This document shows positions 36,099 through 49,317 of a stretch of 64,000 bases of DNA, in pieces. The notes under the pieces were generated by a model. It was not told the DNA's origin and did not search any database. It saw nothing but the letters and a program-made list of their open reading frames with translations. A program made the position numbers and the translations under genes. Source of the stretch: Ligustrum vulgare (Eukaryota > Streptophyta > Magnoliopsida > Lamiales > Oleaceae); assembly GCA_963555705.1 (NCBI GenBank), contig OY743180.1, positions 33,016,129 to 33,080,128 of the forward strand. Reading direction: 5' to 3'. Position 1 is the stretch's first letter; each line of letters begins with the position of its first letter.

Positions 36099-39000
36099 AC
36101 CATCGCATCTATTTAATAAATTCGTATTAACCGTTAGTTTTAATTAATATACGTTTTTTAAAGTTTATTTCTTTTTATTTTCTTATTCTAAATACAAATA
36201 TTTTTAAAATGTATATAATCTAAACACTTCAATTTCTGACTAAAAAACCTTTTAAATGAAATAAGCAACTCTTTTATAATTTGTTATTTCTAATACTTCC
36301 TTCAATCAAAGGGAGAAAAAAAAATGAGGACTTCTTGAATTAATTTTTTTTCATTCATATAACAATATTTTTTAAAGGAAACAATTCTTCTAAGAGGCCT
36401 TAAAGGGAGAATGTTCTTTAATAAATTACCCTCAAACCTTTTTCCGAGTATTTTACCATCGCATCTTTTTAATAAATTCGTATTAACCGTTAGTTTTAAT
36501 TAATATACGTTTTTTAAAGTTTATTTCTTTTTATTTTCTTATTCTAAATATAAATATTTTTCAAATATATATAATCTAAACACTTCAATTTCTTACTAAA
36601 AATTCTTTTAAATAAAATAAGCAACTCTTTTATAATTTGTTATTTCTGATACTTCCTTCAATCAGAGGGAGAAAAAAAAATGAGGACTTCTTGAATTAAT
36701 TTTTTTCATTCATATATCAATTTTTTCTTAAAGGAAACAATTCTTCTAAGAGGCCTTAAAGGGAGAATGTTTTTTAATAAATTACCCTCAAACCTTTTTC
36801 CGAGTATTTTACCATCGCATCTTTTTAATAAATTCGTATTAACCGTTAGTTTTAATTAATATACGTTTTTTAAAGTTTATTTCTTTTTATTTTCTTATTC
36901 TAAATATAAATATTTTTCAAATATATATAATTTAAACACTTCAATTTCTGACTAAAAAACCTTTTAAATGAAATAAGCAACTCTTTTATAATTTGTTATT
37001 TCTAATACTTCCTTCAATCAAAGGGAGAAAAAAAAATGAGGACTTCTTGAATTAATTTTTTTTCATTCATATAACAATATTTTTTAAAGGAAACAATTCT
37101 TCTAAGAGGCCTTAAAGGGAGAATGTTTTTTAATAAATTACCCTCAAACCTTTTTCCGAGTATTTTACCATCGCATCTTTTTAATAAATTCGTATTAACC
37201 GTTAGTTTTAATTAATATACGTTTTTTAAAGTTTATTTCTTTTTATTTTCTTATTCTAAATACAAATATTTTTCAAATATATATAATCTAAACACTTCAA
37301 TTTCTGACTAAAAAACCTTTTAAATGAAATAAGCAACTCTTTTATAATTTGTGATTTCTGATACTTCCTTCAATCAAAAGGAGAAAAAAATATGAGAACT
37401 TCTTGAATTAATTTTTTTCTTTCATATAACAATTTTTTTTTTTTTTAAATGAAACAATTCTTCTAAGAGGCCTTAAGGGGAGAATGTTTTTTAATATATT
37501 ACACTCAAACATTTTTACGAATATTTTACCATCGCATCTTTTTAATAAATTCGTATTAACCGTTAGTTTTAATTAATATACGTTTTTTAAAGTTTATTTC
37601 TTTTTATTTTCTTATTCTAAATATAAATATTTTTCAAATATATATAATCTAAACACTTCAATTTCTTACTAAAAATTCTTTTAAATAAAATAAGCAACTC
37701 TTTTATAATTTGTTATTTCTAATACTTCCTTCAATCAAAGGGAGAAAAAAAAATGAGGACTTCTTGAATTAATTTTTTTTCATTCATATAACAATATTTT
37801 TTAAAGGAAACAATTCTTCTAAGAGGCCTTAAAGGGAGAATGTTTTTTAATAAATTACCCTCAAACCTTTTTCCGAGTATTTTACCATCGCATCTTTTTA
37901 ATAAATTCGTATTAACCGTTAGTTTTAAATAATATACGTTTTTTAAAGTTTATTTCTTTTTATTTTCTTATTCTAAATATAAATATTTTTCAAATATATA
38001 TAATCTAAACACTTCAATTTCTGACTAAAAAGTCTTTTAAATAAAATAAGCAACACTTTTATAATTTGTGTTTTCTGATACTTCCTTCAATCAAAAGGAG
38101 AAAAAAAAATGAGGACTTCTTGAATTAATTTTTTTCATTCATATATCAATTTTTTCTTAAAGGAAACAATTCTTCTAAGAGGCCTTAAAGGGAGAATGTT
38201 TTTTAATAAATTACCCTCAAACCTTTTTCCGAGTATTTTACCATCGCATCTTTTTAATAAATTCGTATTAACCGTTAGTTTTAATTAATATACGTTTTTT
38301 AAAGTTTATTTCTTTTTATTTTCTTATTCTAAATATAAATATTTTTCAAATATATATAATTTAAACACTTCAATTTCTGACTAAAAAGTCTTTTAAATAA
38401 AATAAGCAACACTTTTATAATTTGTGTTTTCTGATACTTCCTTCAATCAAAAGGAGAAAAAAAAAATGAGGACTTCTTGAATTAATTTTTTTAATTCATA
38501 TATCAATTTTTTTTTAAAGGAAACAATTCTTCTAAGAAGCCTTAAAGGGAGAATGTTTTTTAATAAATTACCCTCAAACATTTTTCCGAGTATTTTACCA
38601 TCGCATCTATTTAATAAATTCGTATTAACCGTTAGTTTTAATTAATATACGTTTTTTAAAGTTTATTTCTTTTTATTTTCTTATTCTAAATACAAATATT
38701 TTTAAAATGTATATAATCTAAACACTTCAATTTCTGACTAAAAAACCTTTTAAATGAAATAAGCAACTCTTTTATAATTTGTGATTTCTAATACTTCCTT
38801 CAATCAAAAGGAGAAAAAAATATGAGAACTTCTTGAATTAATTTTTTTCTTTCATATAACAATTTTTTTTTTTTTTAAATGAAACAATTCTTCTAAGAGG
38901 CCTTAAGGGGAGAATGTTTTTTAATATATTACACTCAAACATTTTTACGAATATTTTACCATCGCATCTTTTTAATAAATTCGTATTAACCGTTAGTTTT

Positions 39001-42000
39001 AATTAATATACGTTTTTTAAAGTTTATTTCTTTTTATTTTCTTATTCTAAATATAAATATTTTTCAAATATATATAATCTAAACACTTCAATTTCTTACT
39101 AAAAATTCTTTTAAATAAAATAAGCAACTCTTTTATAATTTGTTATTTCTAATACTTCCTTCAATCAAAGGGAGAAAAAAAAATGAGGACTTCTTGAATT
39201 AATTTTTTTTCATTCATATAACAATATTTTTTAAAGGAAACAATTCTTCTAAGAGGCCTTAAAGGGAGAATGTTTTTTAATAAATTACCCTCAAACCTTT
39301 TTCCGAGTATTTTACCATCGCATCTTTTTAATAAATTCGTATTAACCGTTAGTTTTAAATAATATACGTTTTTTAAAGTTTATTTCTTTTTATTTTCTTA
39401 TTCTAAATATAAATATTTTTCAAATATATATAATCTAAACACTTCAATTTCTGACTAAAAAGTCTTTTAAATAAAATAAGCAACACTTTTATAATTTGTG
39501 TTTTCTGATACTTCCTTCAATCAAAAGGAGAAAAAAAAAATGAGGACTTCTTGAATTAATTTTTTTAATTCATATATCAATTTTTTTTTAAAGGAAACAA
39601 TTCTTCTAAGAAGCCTTAAAGGGAGAATGTTTTTTAATAAATTACCCTCAAACATTTTTCCGAGTATTTTACCATCGCATCTATTTAATAAATTCGTATT
39701 AACCGTTAGTTTTAATTAATATACGTTTTTTAAAGTTTATTTCTTTTTATTTTCTTATTCTAAATACAAATATTTTTAAAATGTATATAATCTAAACACT
39801 TCAATTTCTGACTAAAAAACCTTTTAAATGAAATAAGCAACTCTTTTATAATTTGTTATTTCTGATACTTCCTTCAATCAGAGGGAGAAAAAAAAATGAG
39901 GACTTCTTGAATTAATTTTTTTTCATTCATATAACAATATTTTTTAAAGGAAACAATTCTTCTAAGAGGCCTTAAAGGGAGAATGTTTTTTAATAAATTA
40001 CCCTCAAACCTTTTTCCCAGTATTTTACCATCGCATCTTTTTAATAAATTCGTATTAACCGTTAGTTTTAATTAATATACGTTTTTTAAAGTTTATTTCT
40101 TTTTATTTTCTTATTCTAAATACAAATATTTTTAAAATGTATATAATCTAAACACTTCAATTTCTGACTAAAAAACCTTTTAAATGAAATAAGCAACTCT
40201 TTTATAATTTGTTATTTCTAATACTTCCTTCAATCAAAGGGAGAAAAAAAAATGAGGACTTCTTGAATTAATTTTTTTTCATTCATATAACAATATTTTT
40301 TAAAGGAAACAATTCTTCTAAGAGGCCTTAAAGGGAGAATGTTTTTTAATAAATTACCCTCAAACCTTTTTCCGAGTATTTTACCATCGCATCTATTTAA
40401 TAAATTCGTATTAACCGTTAGTTTTAATTAATATACGTTTTTTAAAGTTTATTTCTTTTTATTTTCTTATTCTAAATATAAATATTTTTCAAATATATAA
40501 AATCTAAACACTTCAATTTCTGACTAAAAAGTCCTTTAAATAAAATAAGCAACTCTTTCATAATTTGTGATTTCTGATACTTCCTTCAATCAAAAGGAGA
40601 AAAAAAAATGAGGACTTCTTGAATTAATTTTTTTCATTCATATATCAATTTTTTCTTAAAGGAAACAATTCTTCTAAGAAGCCTTAAAGGGAGAATGTTT
40701 TTTAATAAATTACCCTCAAACCTTTTTCCGAGTATTTTACCATCGCATCTATTTAATAAATTCGTATTAACCGTTAGTTTTAATTAATATACGTTTTTTA
40801 AAGTTTATTTCTTTTCATTTTCTTATTCTAAATACAAATATTTTTAAAATGTATATAATCTAAACACTTCAATTTCTGACTAAAAAACCTTTTAAATGAA
40901 ATAAGCAACTCTTTTATAATTTGTGATTTCTGATACTTCCTTCAATCAAAAGGAGAAAAAAATATGAGAACTTCTTGAATTAATTTTTTTCTTTCATATA
41001 ACAATTTTTTTTTTTTTAAATGAAACAATTCTTCTAAGAGGCCTTAAGGGGAGAATGTTTTTTAATATATTACACTCAAACATTTTTACGAATATTTTAC
41101 CATCGCATCTTTTTAATAAATTCGTATTAACCGTTAGTTTTAATTAATATACGTTTTTTAAAGTTTATTTCTTTTTATTTTCTTATTCTAAATATAAATA
41201 TTTTTCAAATATATATAATCTAAACACTTCAATTTCTTACTAAAAATTCTTTTAAATAAAATAAGCAACTCTTTTATAATTTGTTATTTCTAATACTTCC
41301 TTCAATCAAAGGGAGAAAAAAAAATGAGGACTTCTTGAATTAATTTTTTTTCATTCATATAACAATATTTTTTAAAGGAAACAATTCTTCTAAGAGGCCT
41401 TAAAGGGAGAATGTTTTTTAATAAATTACCCTCAAACCTTTTTCCGAGTATTTTACCATCGCATCTTTTTAATAAATTCGTATTAACCGTTAGTTTTAAT
41501 TAATATACGTTTTTTAAAGTTTATTTCTTTTTATTTTCTTATTCTAAATATAAATATTTTTCAAATATATATAATCTAAACACTTCAATTTCTTACTAAA
41601 AATTCTTTTAAATAAAATAAGCAACTCTTTTATAATTTGTTATTTCTAATACTTCCTTCAATCAAAGGGAGAAAAAAAAATGAGGACTTCTTGAATTAAT
41701 TTTTTTTCATTCATATAACAATATTTTTTAAAGGAAACAATTCTTCTAAGAGGCCTTAAAGGGAGAATGTTTTTTAATAAATTACCCTCAAACCTTTTTC
41801 CGAGTATTTTACCATCGCATCTTTTTAATAAATTCGTATTAACCGTTAGTTTTAAATAATATACGTTTTTTAAAGTTTATTTCTTTTTATTTTCTTATTC
41901 TAAATATAAATATTTTTCAAATATATATAATCTAAACACTTCAATTTCTGACTAAAAAGTCTTTTAAATAAAATAAGCAACACTTTTATAATTTGTGTTT

Positions 42001-42167
42001 TCTGATACTTCCTTCAATCAAAAGGAGAAAAAAAAAATGAGGACTTCTTGAATTAATTTTTTTAATTCATATATCAATTTTTTTTTAAAGGAAACAATTC
42101 TTCTAAGAAGCCTTAAAGGGAGAATGTTTTTTAATAAATTACCCTCAAACATTTTTCCGAGTATTTT
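36099..42167 (+). repeat. 17-monomer segmental duplication, copy 2 (6069 bp)
   Basis: Monomers start at 36099, 36455, 36811, 37168, 37528, 37884, 38240, 38598, 38958, 39314, 39671, 40028, 40383, 40739, 41099, 41455 and 41811, in the order of copy 1. Differences cluster in the first units. 36099 is U-like rather than Q, 36455 ends as S, and 36811 has the AATTTAAAC mark in front but U behind. 37168 has ATACAAATATTTTTC where its partner has ATATAAAT. The units from 37528 to 42167 agree closely, apart from a few bases and run lengths. Confidence 0.92.
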
Positions 42168-44311
42168 ACCATCGCATCTATTTAATAAATTCGTATTAAC
42201 CGTTAGTTTTAATTAATATACGTTTTTTAAAGTTTATTTCTTTTTATTTTCTTATTCTAAATACAAATATTTTTAAAATGTATATAATCTAAACACTTCA
42301 ATTTCTGACTAAAAAACCTTTTAAATGAAATAAGCAACTCTTTTATAATTTGTGATTTCTGATACTTCCTTCAATCAAAAGGAGAAAAAAATATGAGAAC
42401 TTCTTGAATTAATTTTTTTCTTTCATATAACAATTTTTTTTTTTTTAAATGAAACAATTCTTCTAAGAGGCCTTAAGGGGAGAATGTTTTTTAATATATT
42501 ACACTCAAACATTTTTACGAATATTTTACCATCGCATCTTTTTAATAAATTCGTATTAACCGTTAGTTTTAATTAATATACGTTTTTTAAAGTTTATTTC
42601 TTTTTATTTTCTTATTCTAAATATAAATATTTTTCAAATATATATAATCTAAACACTTCAATTTCTTACTAAAAATTCTTTTAAATAAAATAAGCAACTC
42701 TTTTATAATTTGTTATTTCTAATACTTCCTTCAATCAAAGGGAGAAAAAAAAATGAGGACTTCTTGAATTAATTTTTTTTCATTCATATAACAATATTTT
42801 TTAAAGGAAATAATTCTTCTAAGAGGCCTTAAAGGGAGAATGTTTTTTAATAAATTACCCTCAAACCTTTTTCCGAGTATTTTACCATCGCATCTTTTTA
42901 ATAAATTCGTATTAACCGTTAGTTTTAAATAATATACGTTTTTTAAAGTTTATTTCTTTTTATTTTCTTATTCTAAATATAAATATTTTTCAAATATATA
43001 TAATCTAAACACTTCAATTTCTGACTAAAAAGTCTTTTAAATAAAATAAGCAACACTTTTATAATTTGTGTTTTCTGATACTTCCTTCAATCAAAAGGAG
43101 AAAAAAAAATGAGGACTTCTTGAATTAATTTTTTTCATTCATATATCAATTTTTTTTTAAAGGAAACAATTCTTCTAAGAAGCCTTAAAGGGAGAATGTT
43201 TTTTAATAAATTACCCTCAAACCTTTTTCCGAGTATTTTACCATCGCATCTATTTAATAAATTCGTATTAACCGTTAGTTTTAATTAATATACGTTTTTT
43301 AAAGTTTATTTCTTTTTATTTTCTTATTCTAAATATAAGTATTTTTCAAATATATATAATCTAAACACTTCAATTTCTTACTAAAAATCCTTTTAAATAA
43401 AATAAGCAACTCTTTTATAATTTGTTATTTCTGATACTTCCTTCAATCAGAGGGAGAAAAAAAAATGAGGACTTCTTGAATTAATTTTTTTTCATTCATA
43501 TAACAATATTTTTTAAAGGAAACAATTCTTCTAAGAGGCCTTAAAGGGAGAATGTTTTTTAATAAATTACCCTCAAACCTTTTTCCCAGTATTTTACCAT
43601 CGCATCTTTTTAATAAATTCGTATTAACCGTTAGTTTTAATTAATATACGTTTTTTAAAGTTTATTTCTTTTTATTTTCTTATTCTAAATACAAATATTT
43701 TTAAAATGTATATAATCTAAACACTTCAATTTCTGACTAAAAAACCTTTTAAATGAAATAAGCAACTCTTTTATAATTTGTTATTTCTAATACTTCCTTC
43801 AATCAAAGGGAGAAAAAAAAATGAGGACTTCTTGAATTAATTTTTTTTCATTCATATAACAATATTTTTTAAAGGAAACAATTCTTCTAAGAGGCCTTAA
43901 AGGGAGAATGTTTTTTAATAAATTACCCTCAAACCTTTTTCCGAGTATTTTACCATCGCATCTTTTTAATAAATTCGTATTAACCGTTAGTTTTAATTAA
44001 TATACGTTTTTTAAAGTTTATTTCTTTTTATTTTCTTATTCTAAATATAAATATTTTTCAAATATATATAATCTAAACACTTCAATTTCTGACTAAAAAA
44101 CCTTTTAAATGAAATAAGCAACTCTTTTATAATTTGTGATTTCTGATACTTCCTTCAATCAAAAGGAGAAAAAAATATGAGAACTTCTTGAATTAATTTT
44201 TTTCTTTCATATAACAATTTTTTTTTTTTTAAATGAAACAATTCTTCTAAGAGGCCTTAAGGGGAGAATGTTTTTTAATATATTACACTCAAACATTTTT
44301 ACGAATATTTT
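42168..44311 (+). repeat. P-Q-R-T-U-P' block, right copy of the 14.99-kb-spaced repeat
   Basis: Starts are 42168 P, 42528 Q, 42884 R, 43240 T, 43596 U and 43952 P'. Types and order match 27178-29320. The Q here has a private AAATAATTC change near 42811, and the P lacks the TTCAAAT and TTATGATTT changes of its partner. This gives the right flank of the 30-42 kb duplication the same sequence context as its left flank. Confidence 0.85.
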
Positions 44312-44667
44312 ACCATCGCATCTTTTTAATAAATTCGTATTAACCGTTAGTTTTAATTAATATACGTTTTTTAAAGTTTATTTCTTTTTATTTTCTTATT
44401 CTAAATACAAATATTTTTAAAATGTATATAATCTAAACACTTCAATTTCTGACTAAAAAACCTTTTAAATGAAATAAGCAACTCTTTTATAATTTGTGAT
44501 TTCTGATACTTTCTTCAATCAAAAGTAGAAAAAAATATGAGAACTTCTTGAATTAATTTTTTTCATTCATATATCAATTTTTTTTTAAAGGAAACAATTC
44601 TTCTAAGAAGCCTTAAAGGGAGAATGTTTTTTAATAAATTACCCTCAAACCTTTTTCCGAGTATTTT
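44312..44667 (+). repeat. Recombinant P-to-R monomer with private changes
   Basis: The front is type P (ATACAAATATTTTTAAAATG, GACTAAAAAACC, ATATGAGAAC). It then switches to R/S-like sequence (TTCATTCATATATCAA, AAAGGAAAC, AAGAAGCC, CCGAGT end). It also has TACTTTCTTC, an S mark, and the private AAAAGTAG where others have AAAAGGAG. The following unit at 44668 starts GCATATTTTT instead of GCATCTTTTT. The combination occurs once in the window. Confidence 0.82.
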
Positions 44668-45027
44668 ACCATCGCATATTTTTAATAAATTCGTATTAAC
44701 CGTTAGTTTTAATTAATATACGTTTTTTAAAGTTTATTTCTTTTTATTTTCTTATTCTAAATATAAATATTTTTCAAATATATATAATCTAAACACTTCA
44801 ATTTCTGACTAAAAAACCTTTTAAATGAAATAAGCAACTCTTTTATAATTTGTGATTTCTGATACTTCCTTCAATCAAAAGGAGAAAAAAATATGAGAAC
44901 TTCTTGAATTAATTTTTTTCTTTCATATAACAATTTTTTTTTTTTTAAATGAAACAATTCTTCTAAGAGGCCTTAAGGGGAGAATGTTTTTTAATATATT
45001 ACACTCAAACATTTTTACGAATATTTT

Positions 45028-47172
45028 ACCATCGCATCTTTTTAATAAATTCGTATTAACCGTTAGTTTTAATTAATATACGTTTTTTAAAGTTTATTTC
45101 TTTTTATTTTCTTATTCTAAATACAAATATTTTTAAAATGTATATAATCTAAACACTTCAATTTCTGACTAAAAAACCTTTTAAATGAAATAAGCAACTC
45201 TTTTATAATTTGTTATTTCTAATACTTCCTTCAATCAAAGGGAGAAAAAAAAATGAGGACTTCTTGAATTAATTTTTTTTCATTCATATAACAATATTTT
45301 TTAAAGGAAACAATTCTTCTAAGAGGCCTTAAAGGGAGAATGTTTTTTAATAAATTACCCTCAAACCTTTTTCCGAGTATTTTACCATCGCATCTTTTTA
45401 ATAAATTCGTATTAACCGTTAGTTTTAATTAATATACGTTTTTTAAAGTTTATTTCTTTTTATTTTCTTATTCTAAATATAAATATTTTTCAAATATATA
45501 TAATCTAAACACTTCAATTTCTGACTAAAAAACCTTTTAAATGAAATAAGCAACTCTTTTATAATTTGTGATTTCTGATACTTCCTTCAATCAAAAGGAG
45601 AAAAAAATATGAGAACTTCTTGAATTAATTTTTTTCTTTCATATAACAATTTTTTTTTTTTTTAAATGAAACAATTCTTCTAAGAGGCCTTAAGGGGAGA
45701 ATGTTTTTTAATATATTACACTCAAACATTTTTACGAATATTTTACCATCGCATCTTTTTAATAAATTCGTATTAACCGTTAGTTTTAATTAATATACGT
45801 TTTTTAAAGTTTATTTCTTTTTATTTTCTTATTCTAAATATAAATATTTTTCAAATATATATAATCTAAACACTTCAATTTCTTACTAAAAATTCTTTTA
45901 AATAAAATAAGCAACTCTTTTATAATTTGTTATTTCTAATACTTCCTTCAATCAAAGGGAGAAAAAAAAATGAGGACTTCTTGAATTAATTTTTTTTCAT
46001 TCATATAACAATATTTTTTAAAGGAAACAATTCTTCTAAGAGGCCTTAAAGGGAGAATGTTTTTTAATAAATTACCCTCAAACCTTTTTCCGAGTATTTT
46101 ACCATCGCATCTATTTAATAAATTCGTATTAACCGTTAGTTTTAATTAATATACGTTTTTTAAAGTTTATTTCTTTTTATTTTCTTATTCTAAATACAAA
46201 TATTTTTAAAATGTATATAATCTAAACACTTCAATTTCTGACTAAAAAACCTTTTAAATGAAATAAGCAACTCTTTTATAATTTGTGATTTCTGATACTT
46301 CCTTCAATCAAAAGGAGAAAAAAATATGAGAACTTCTTGAATTAATTTTTTTCTTTCATATAACAATTTTTTTTTTTTAAATGAAACAATTCTTCTAAGA
46401 GGCCTTAAGGGGAGAATGTTTTTTAATATATTACACTCAAACATTTTTACGAATATTTTACCATCGCATCTTTTTAATAAATTCGTATTAACCGTTAGTT
46501 TTAATTAATATACGTTTTTTAAAGTTTATTTCTTTTTATTTTCTTATTCTAAATATAAATATTTTTCAAATATATATAATCTAAACACTTCAATTTCTTA
46601 CTAAAAATTCTTTTAAATAAAATAAGCAACTCTTTTATAATTTGTTATTTCTAATACTTCCTTCAATCAAAGGGAGAAAAAAAAATGAGGACTTCTTGAA
46701 TTAATTTTTTTTCATTCATATAACAATATTTTTTAAAGGAAACAATTCTTCTAAGAGGCCTTAAAGGGAGAATGTTTTTTAATAAATTACCCTCAAACCT
46801 TTTTCCGAGTATTTTACCATCGCATCTTTTTAATAAATTCGTATTAACCGTTAGTTTTAATTAATATACGTTTTTTAAAGTTTATTTCTTTTTATTTTAT
46901 TATTCTAAATATAAATATTTTTCAAATATATATAATCTAAACACTTCAATTTCTGACTAAAAAGTCTTTTAAATAAAATAAGCAACACTTTTATAATTTT
47001 TGTTTTCTGATACTTCCTTCAATCAAAAGGAGAAAAAAAAAATGAGGACTTCTTGAATTAATTTTTTTCATTCATATATCAATTTTTTTTTAAAGGAAAC
47101 AATTCTTCTAAGAAGCCTTAAAGGGAGAATGTTTTTTAATAAATTACCCTCAAACCTTTTTCCGAGTATTTT
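45028..47172 (+). repeat. Six-monomer unit U-P'-Q-P-Q-R*, copy 1 (2145 bp)
   Basis: Starts are 45028 U, 45384 P', 45745 Q, 46101 P, 46460 Q and 46816 R*. The next six units repeat the order at offsets of 2144-2145 bp. The R* unit has two private marks, TTTTATTATTC (A at 46899) and ATTTTTGTTTTC (T at 47000), both repeated exactly 2144 bp later (49043 and 49144). The U unit differs from its partner in the front (ATACAAAT against ATATAAAT). Confidence 0.9.
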
Positions 47173-49317
47173 ACCATCGCATCTATTTAATAAATTCGTA
47201 TTAACCGTTAGTTTTAATTAATATACGTTTTTTAAAGTTTATTTCTTTTTATTTTCTTATTCTAAATATAAATATTTTTCAAATATATATAATCTAAACA
47301 CTTCAATTTCTGACTAAAAAACCTTTTAAATGAAATAAGCAACTCTTTTATAATTTGTTATTTCTAATACTTCCTTCAATCAAAGGGAGAAAAAAAAATG
47401 AGGACTTCTTGAATTAATTTTTTTTCATTCATATAACAATATTTTTTAAAGGAAACAATTCTTCTAAGAGGCCTTAAAGGGAGAATGTTTTTTAATAAAT
47501 TACCCTCAAACCTTTTTCCGAGTATTTTACCATCGCATCTTTTTAATAAATTCGTATTAACCGTTAGTTTTAATTAATATACGTTTTTTAAAGTTTATTT
47601 CTTTTTATTTTCTTATTCTAAATATAAATATTTTTCAAATATATATAATCTAAACACTTCAATTTCTGACTAAAAAACCTTTTAAATGAAATAAGCAACT
47701 CTTTTATAATTTGTGATTTCTGATACTTCCTTCAATCAAAAGGAGAAAAAAATATGAGAACTTCTTGAATTAATTTTTTTCTTTCATATAACAATTTTTT
47801 TTTTTTTAAATGAAACAATTCTTCTAAGAGGCCTTAAGGGGAGAATGTTTTTTAATATATTACACTCAAACATTTTTACGAATATTTTACCATCGCATCT
47901 TTTTAATAAATTCGTATTAACCGTTAGTTTTAATTAATATACGTTTTTTAAAGTTTATTTCTTTTTATTTTCTTATTCTAAATATAAATATTTTTCAAAT
48001 ATATATAATCTAAACACTTCAATTTCTTACTAAAAATTCTTTTAAATAAAATAAGCAACTCTTTTATAATTTGTTATTTCTAATACTTCCTTCAATCAAA
48101 GGGAGAAAAAAAAATGAGGACTTCTTGAATTAATTTTTTTTCATTCATATAACAATATTTTTTAAAGGAAACAATTCTTCTAAGAGGCCTTAAAGGGAGA
48201 ATGTTTTTTAATAAATTACCCTCAAACCTTTTTCCGAGTATTTTACCATCGCATCTATTTAATAAATTCGTATTAACCGTTAGTTTTAATTAATATACGT
48301 TTTTTAAAGTTTATTTCTTTTTATTTTCTTATTCTAAATACAAATATTTTTAAAATGTATATAATCTAAACACTTCAATTTCTGACTAAAAAACCTTTTA
48401 AATGAAATAAGCAACTCTTTTATAATTTGTGATTTCTGATACTTCCTTCAATCAAAAGGAGAAAAAAATATGAGAACTTCTTGAATTAATTTTTTTCTTT
48501 CATATAACAATTTTTTTTTTTTAAATGAAACAATTCTTCTAAGAGGCCTTAAGGGGAGAATGTTTTTTAATATATTACACTCAAACATTTTTACGAATAT
48601 TTTACCATCGCATCTTTTTAATAAATTCGTATTAACCGTTAGTTTTAATTAATATACGTTTTTTAAAGTTTATTTCTTTTTATTTTCTTATTCTAAATAT
48701 AAATATTTTTCAAATATATATAATCTAAACACTTCAATTTCTTACTAAAAATTCTTTTAAATAAAATAAGCAACTCTTTTATAATTTGTTATTTCTAATA
48801 CTTCCTTCAATCAAAGGGAGAAAAAAAAATGAGGACTTCTTGAATTAATTTTTTTTCATTCATATAACAATATTTTTTAAAGGAAACAATTCTTCTAAGA
48901 GGCCTTAAAGGGAGAATGTTTTTTAATAAATTACCCTCAAACCTTTTTCCGAGTATTTTACCATCGCATCTTTTTAATAAATTCGTATTAACCGTTAGTT
49001 TTAATTAATATACGTTTTTTAAAGTTTATTTCTTTTTATTTTATTATTCTAAATATAAATATTTTTCAAATATATATAATCTAAACACTTCAATTTCTGA
49101 CTAAAAAGTCTTTTAAATAAAATAAGCAACACTTTTATAATTTTTGTTTTCTGATACTTCCTTCAATCAAAAGGAGAAAAAAAAAATGAGGACTTCTTGA
49201 ATTAATTTTTTTCATTCATATATCAATTTTTTTTTAAAGGAAACAATTCTTCTAAGAAGCCTTAAAGGGAGAATGTTTTTTAATAAATTACCCTCAAACC
49301 TTTTTCCGAGTATTTTA
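47173..49317 (+). repeat. Six-monomer unit U'-P'-Q-P-Q-R*, copy 2 (2145 bp)
   Basis: Starts are 47173 U', 47529 P', 47889 Q, 48245 P, 48604 Q and 48960 R*. U' combines a CTATTT and ATATAAATATTTTTC front with U's middle and rear, so its left part comes from a P' unit. From 47529 to 49317 the agreement with copy 1 is close to complete by eye. The R* marks at 49043 and 49144 confirm the pairing. Confidence 0.9.

Noticed and set aside
30033..42167. Assembly duplication as the sole cause of the 6-kb repeat
   Set aside because: Copy 2 differs from copy 1 at several units (36099, 36455, 36811, 37168) and by single bases and run lengths elsewhere, which argues for a real duplication. It is not fully excluded without spanning reads.
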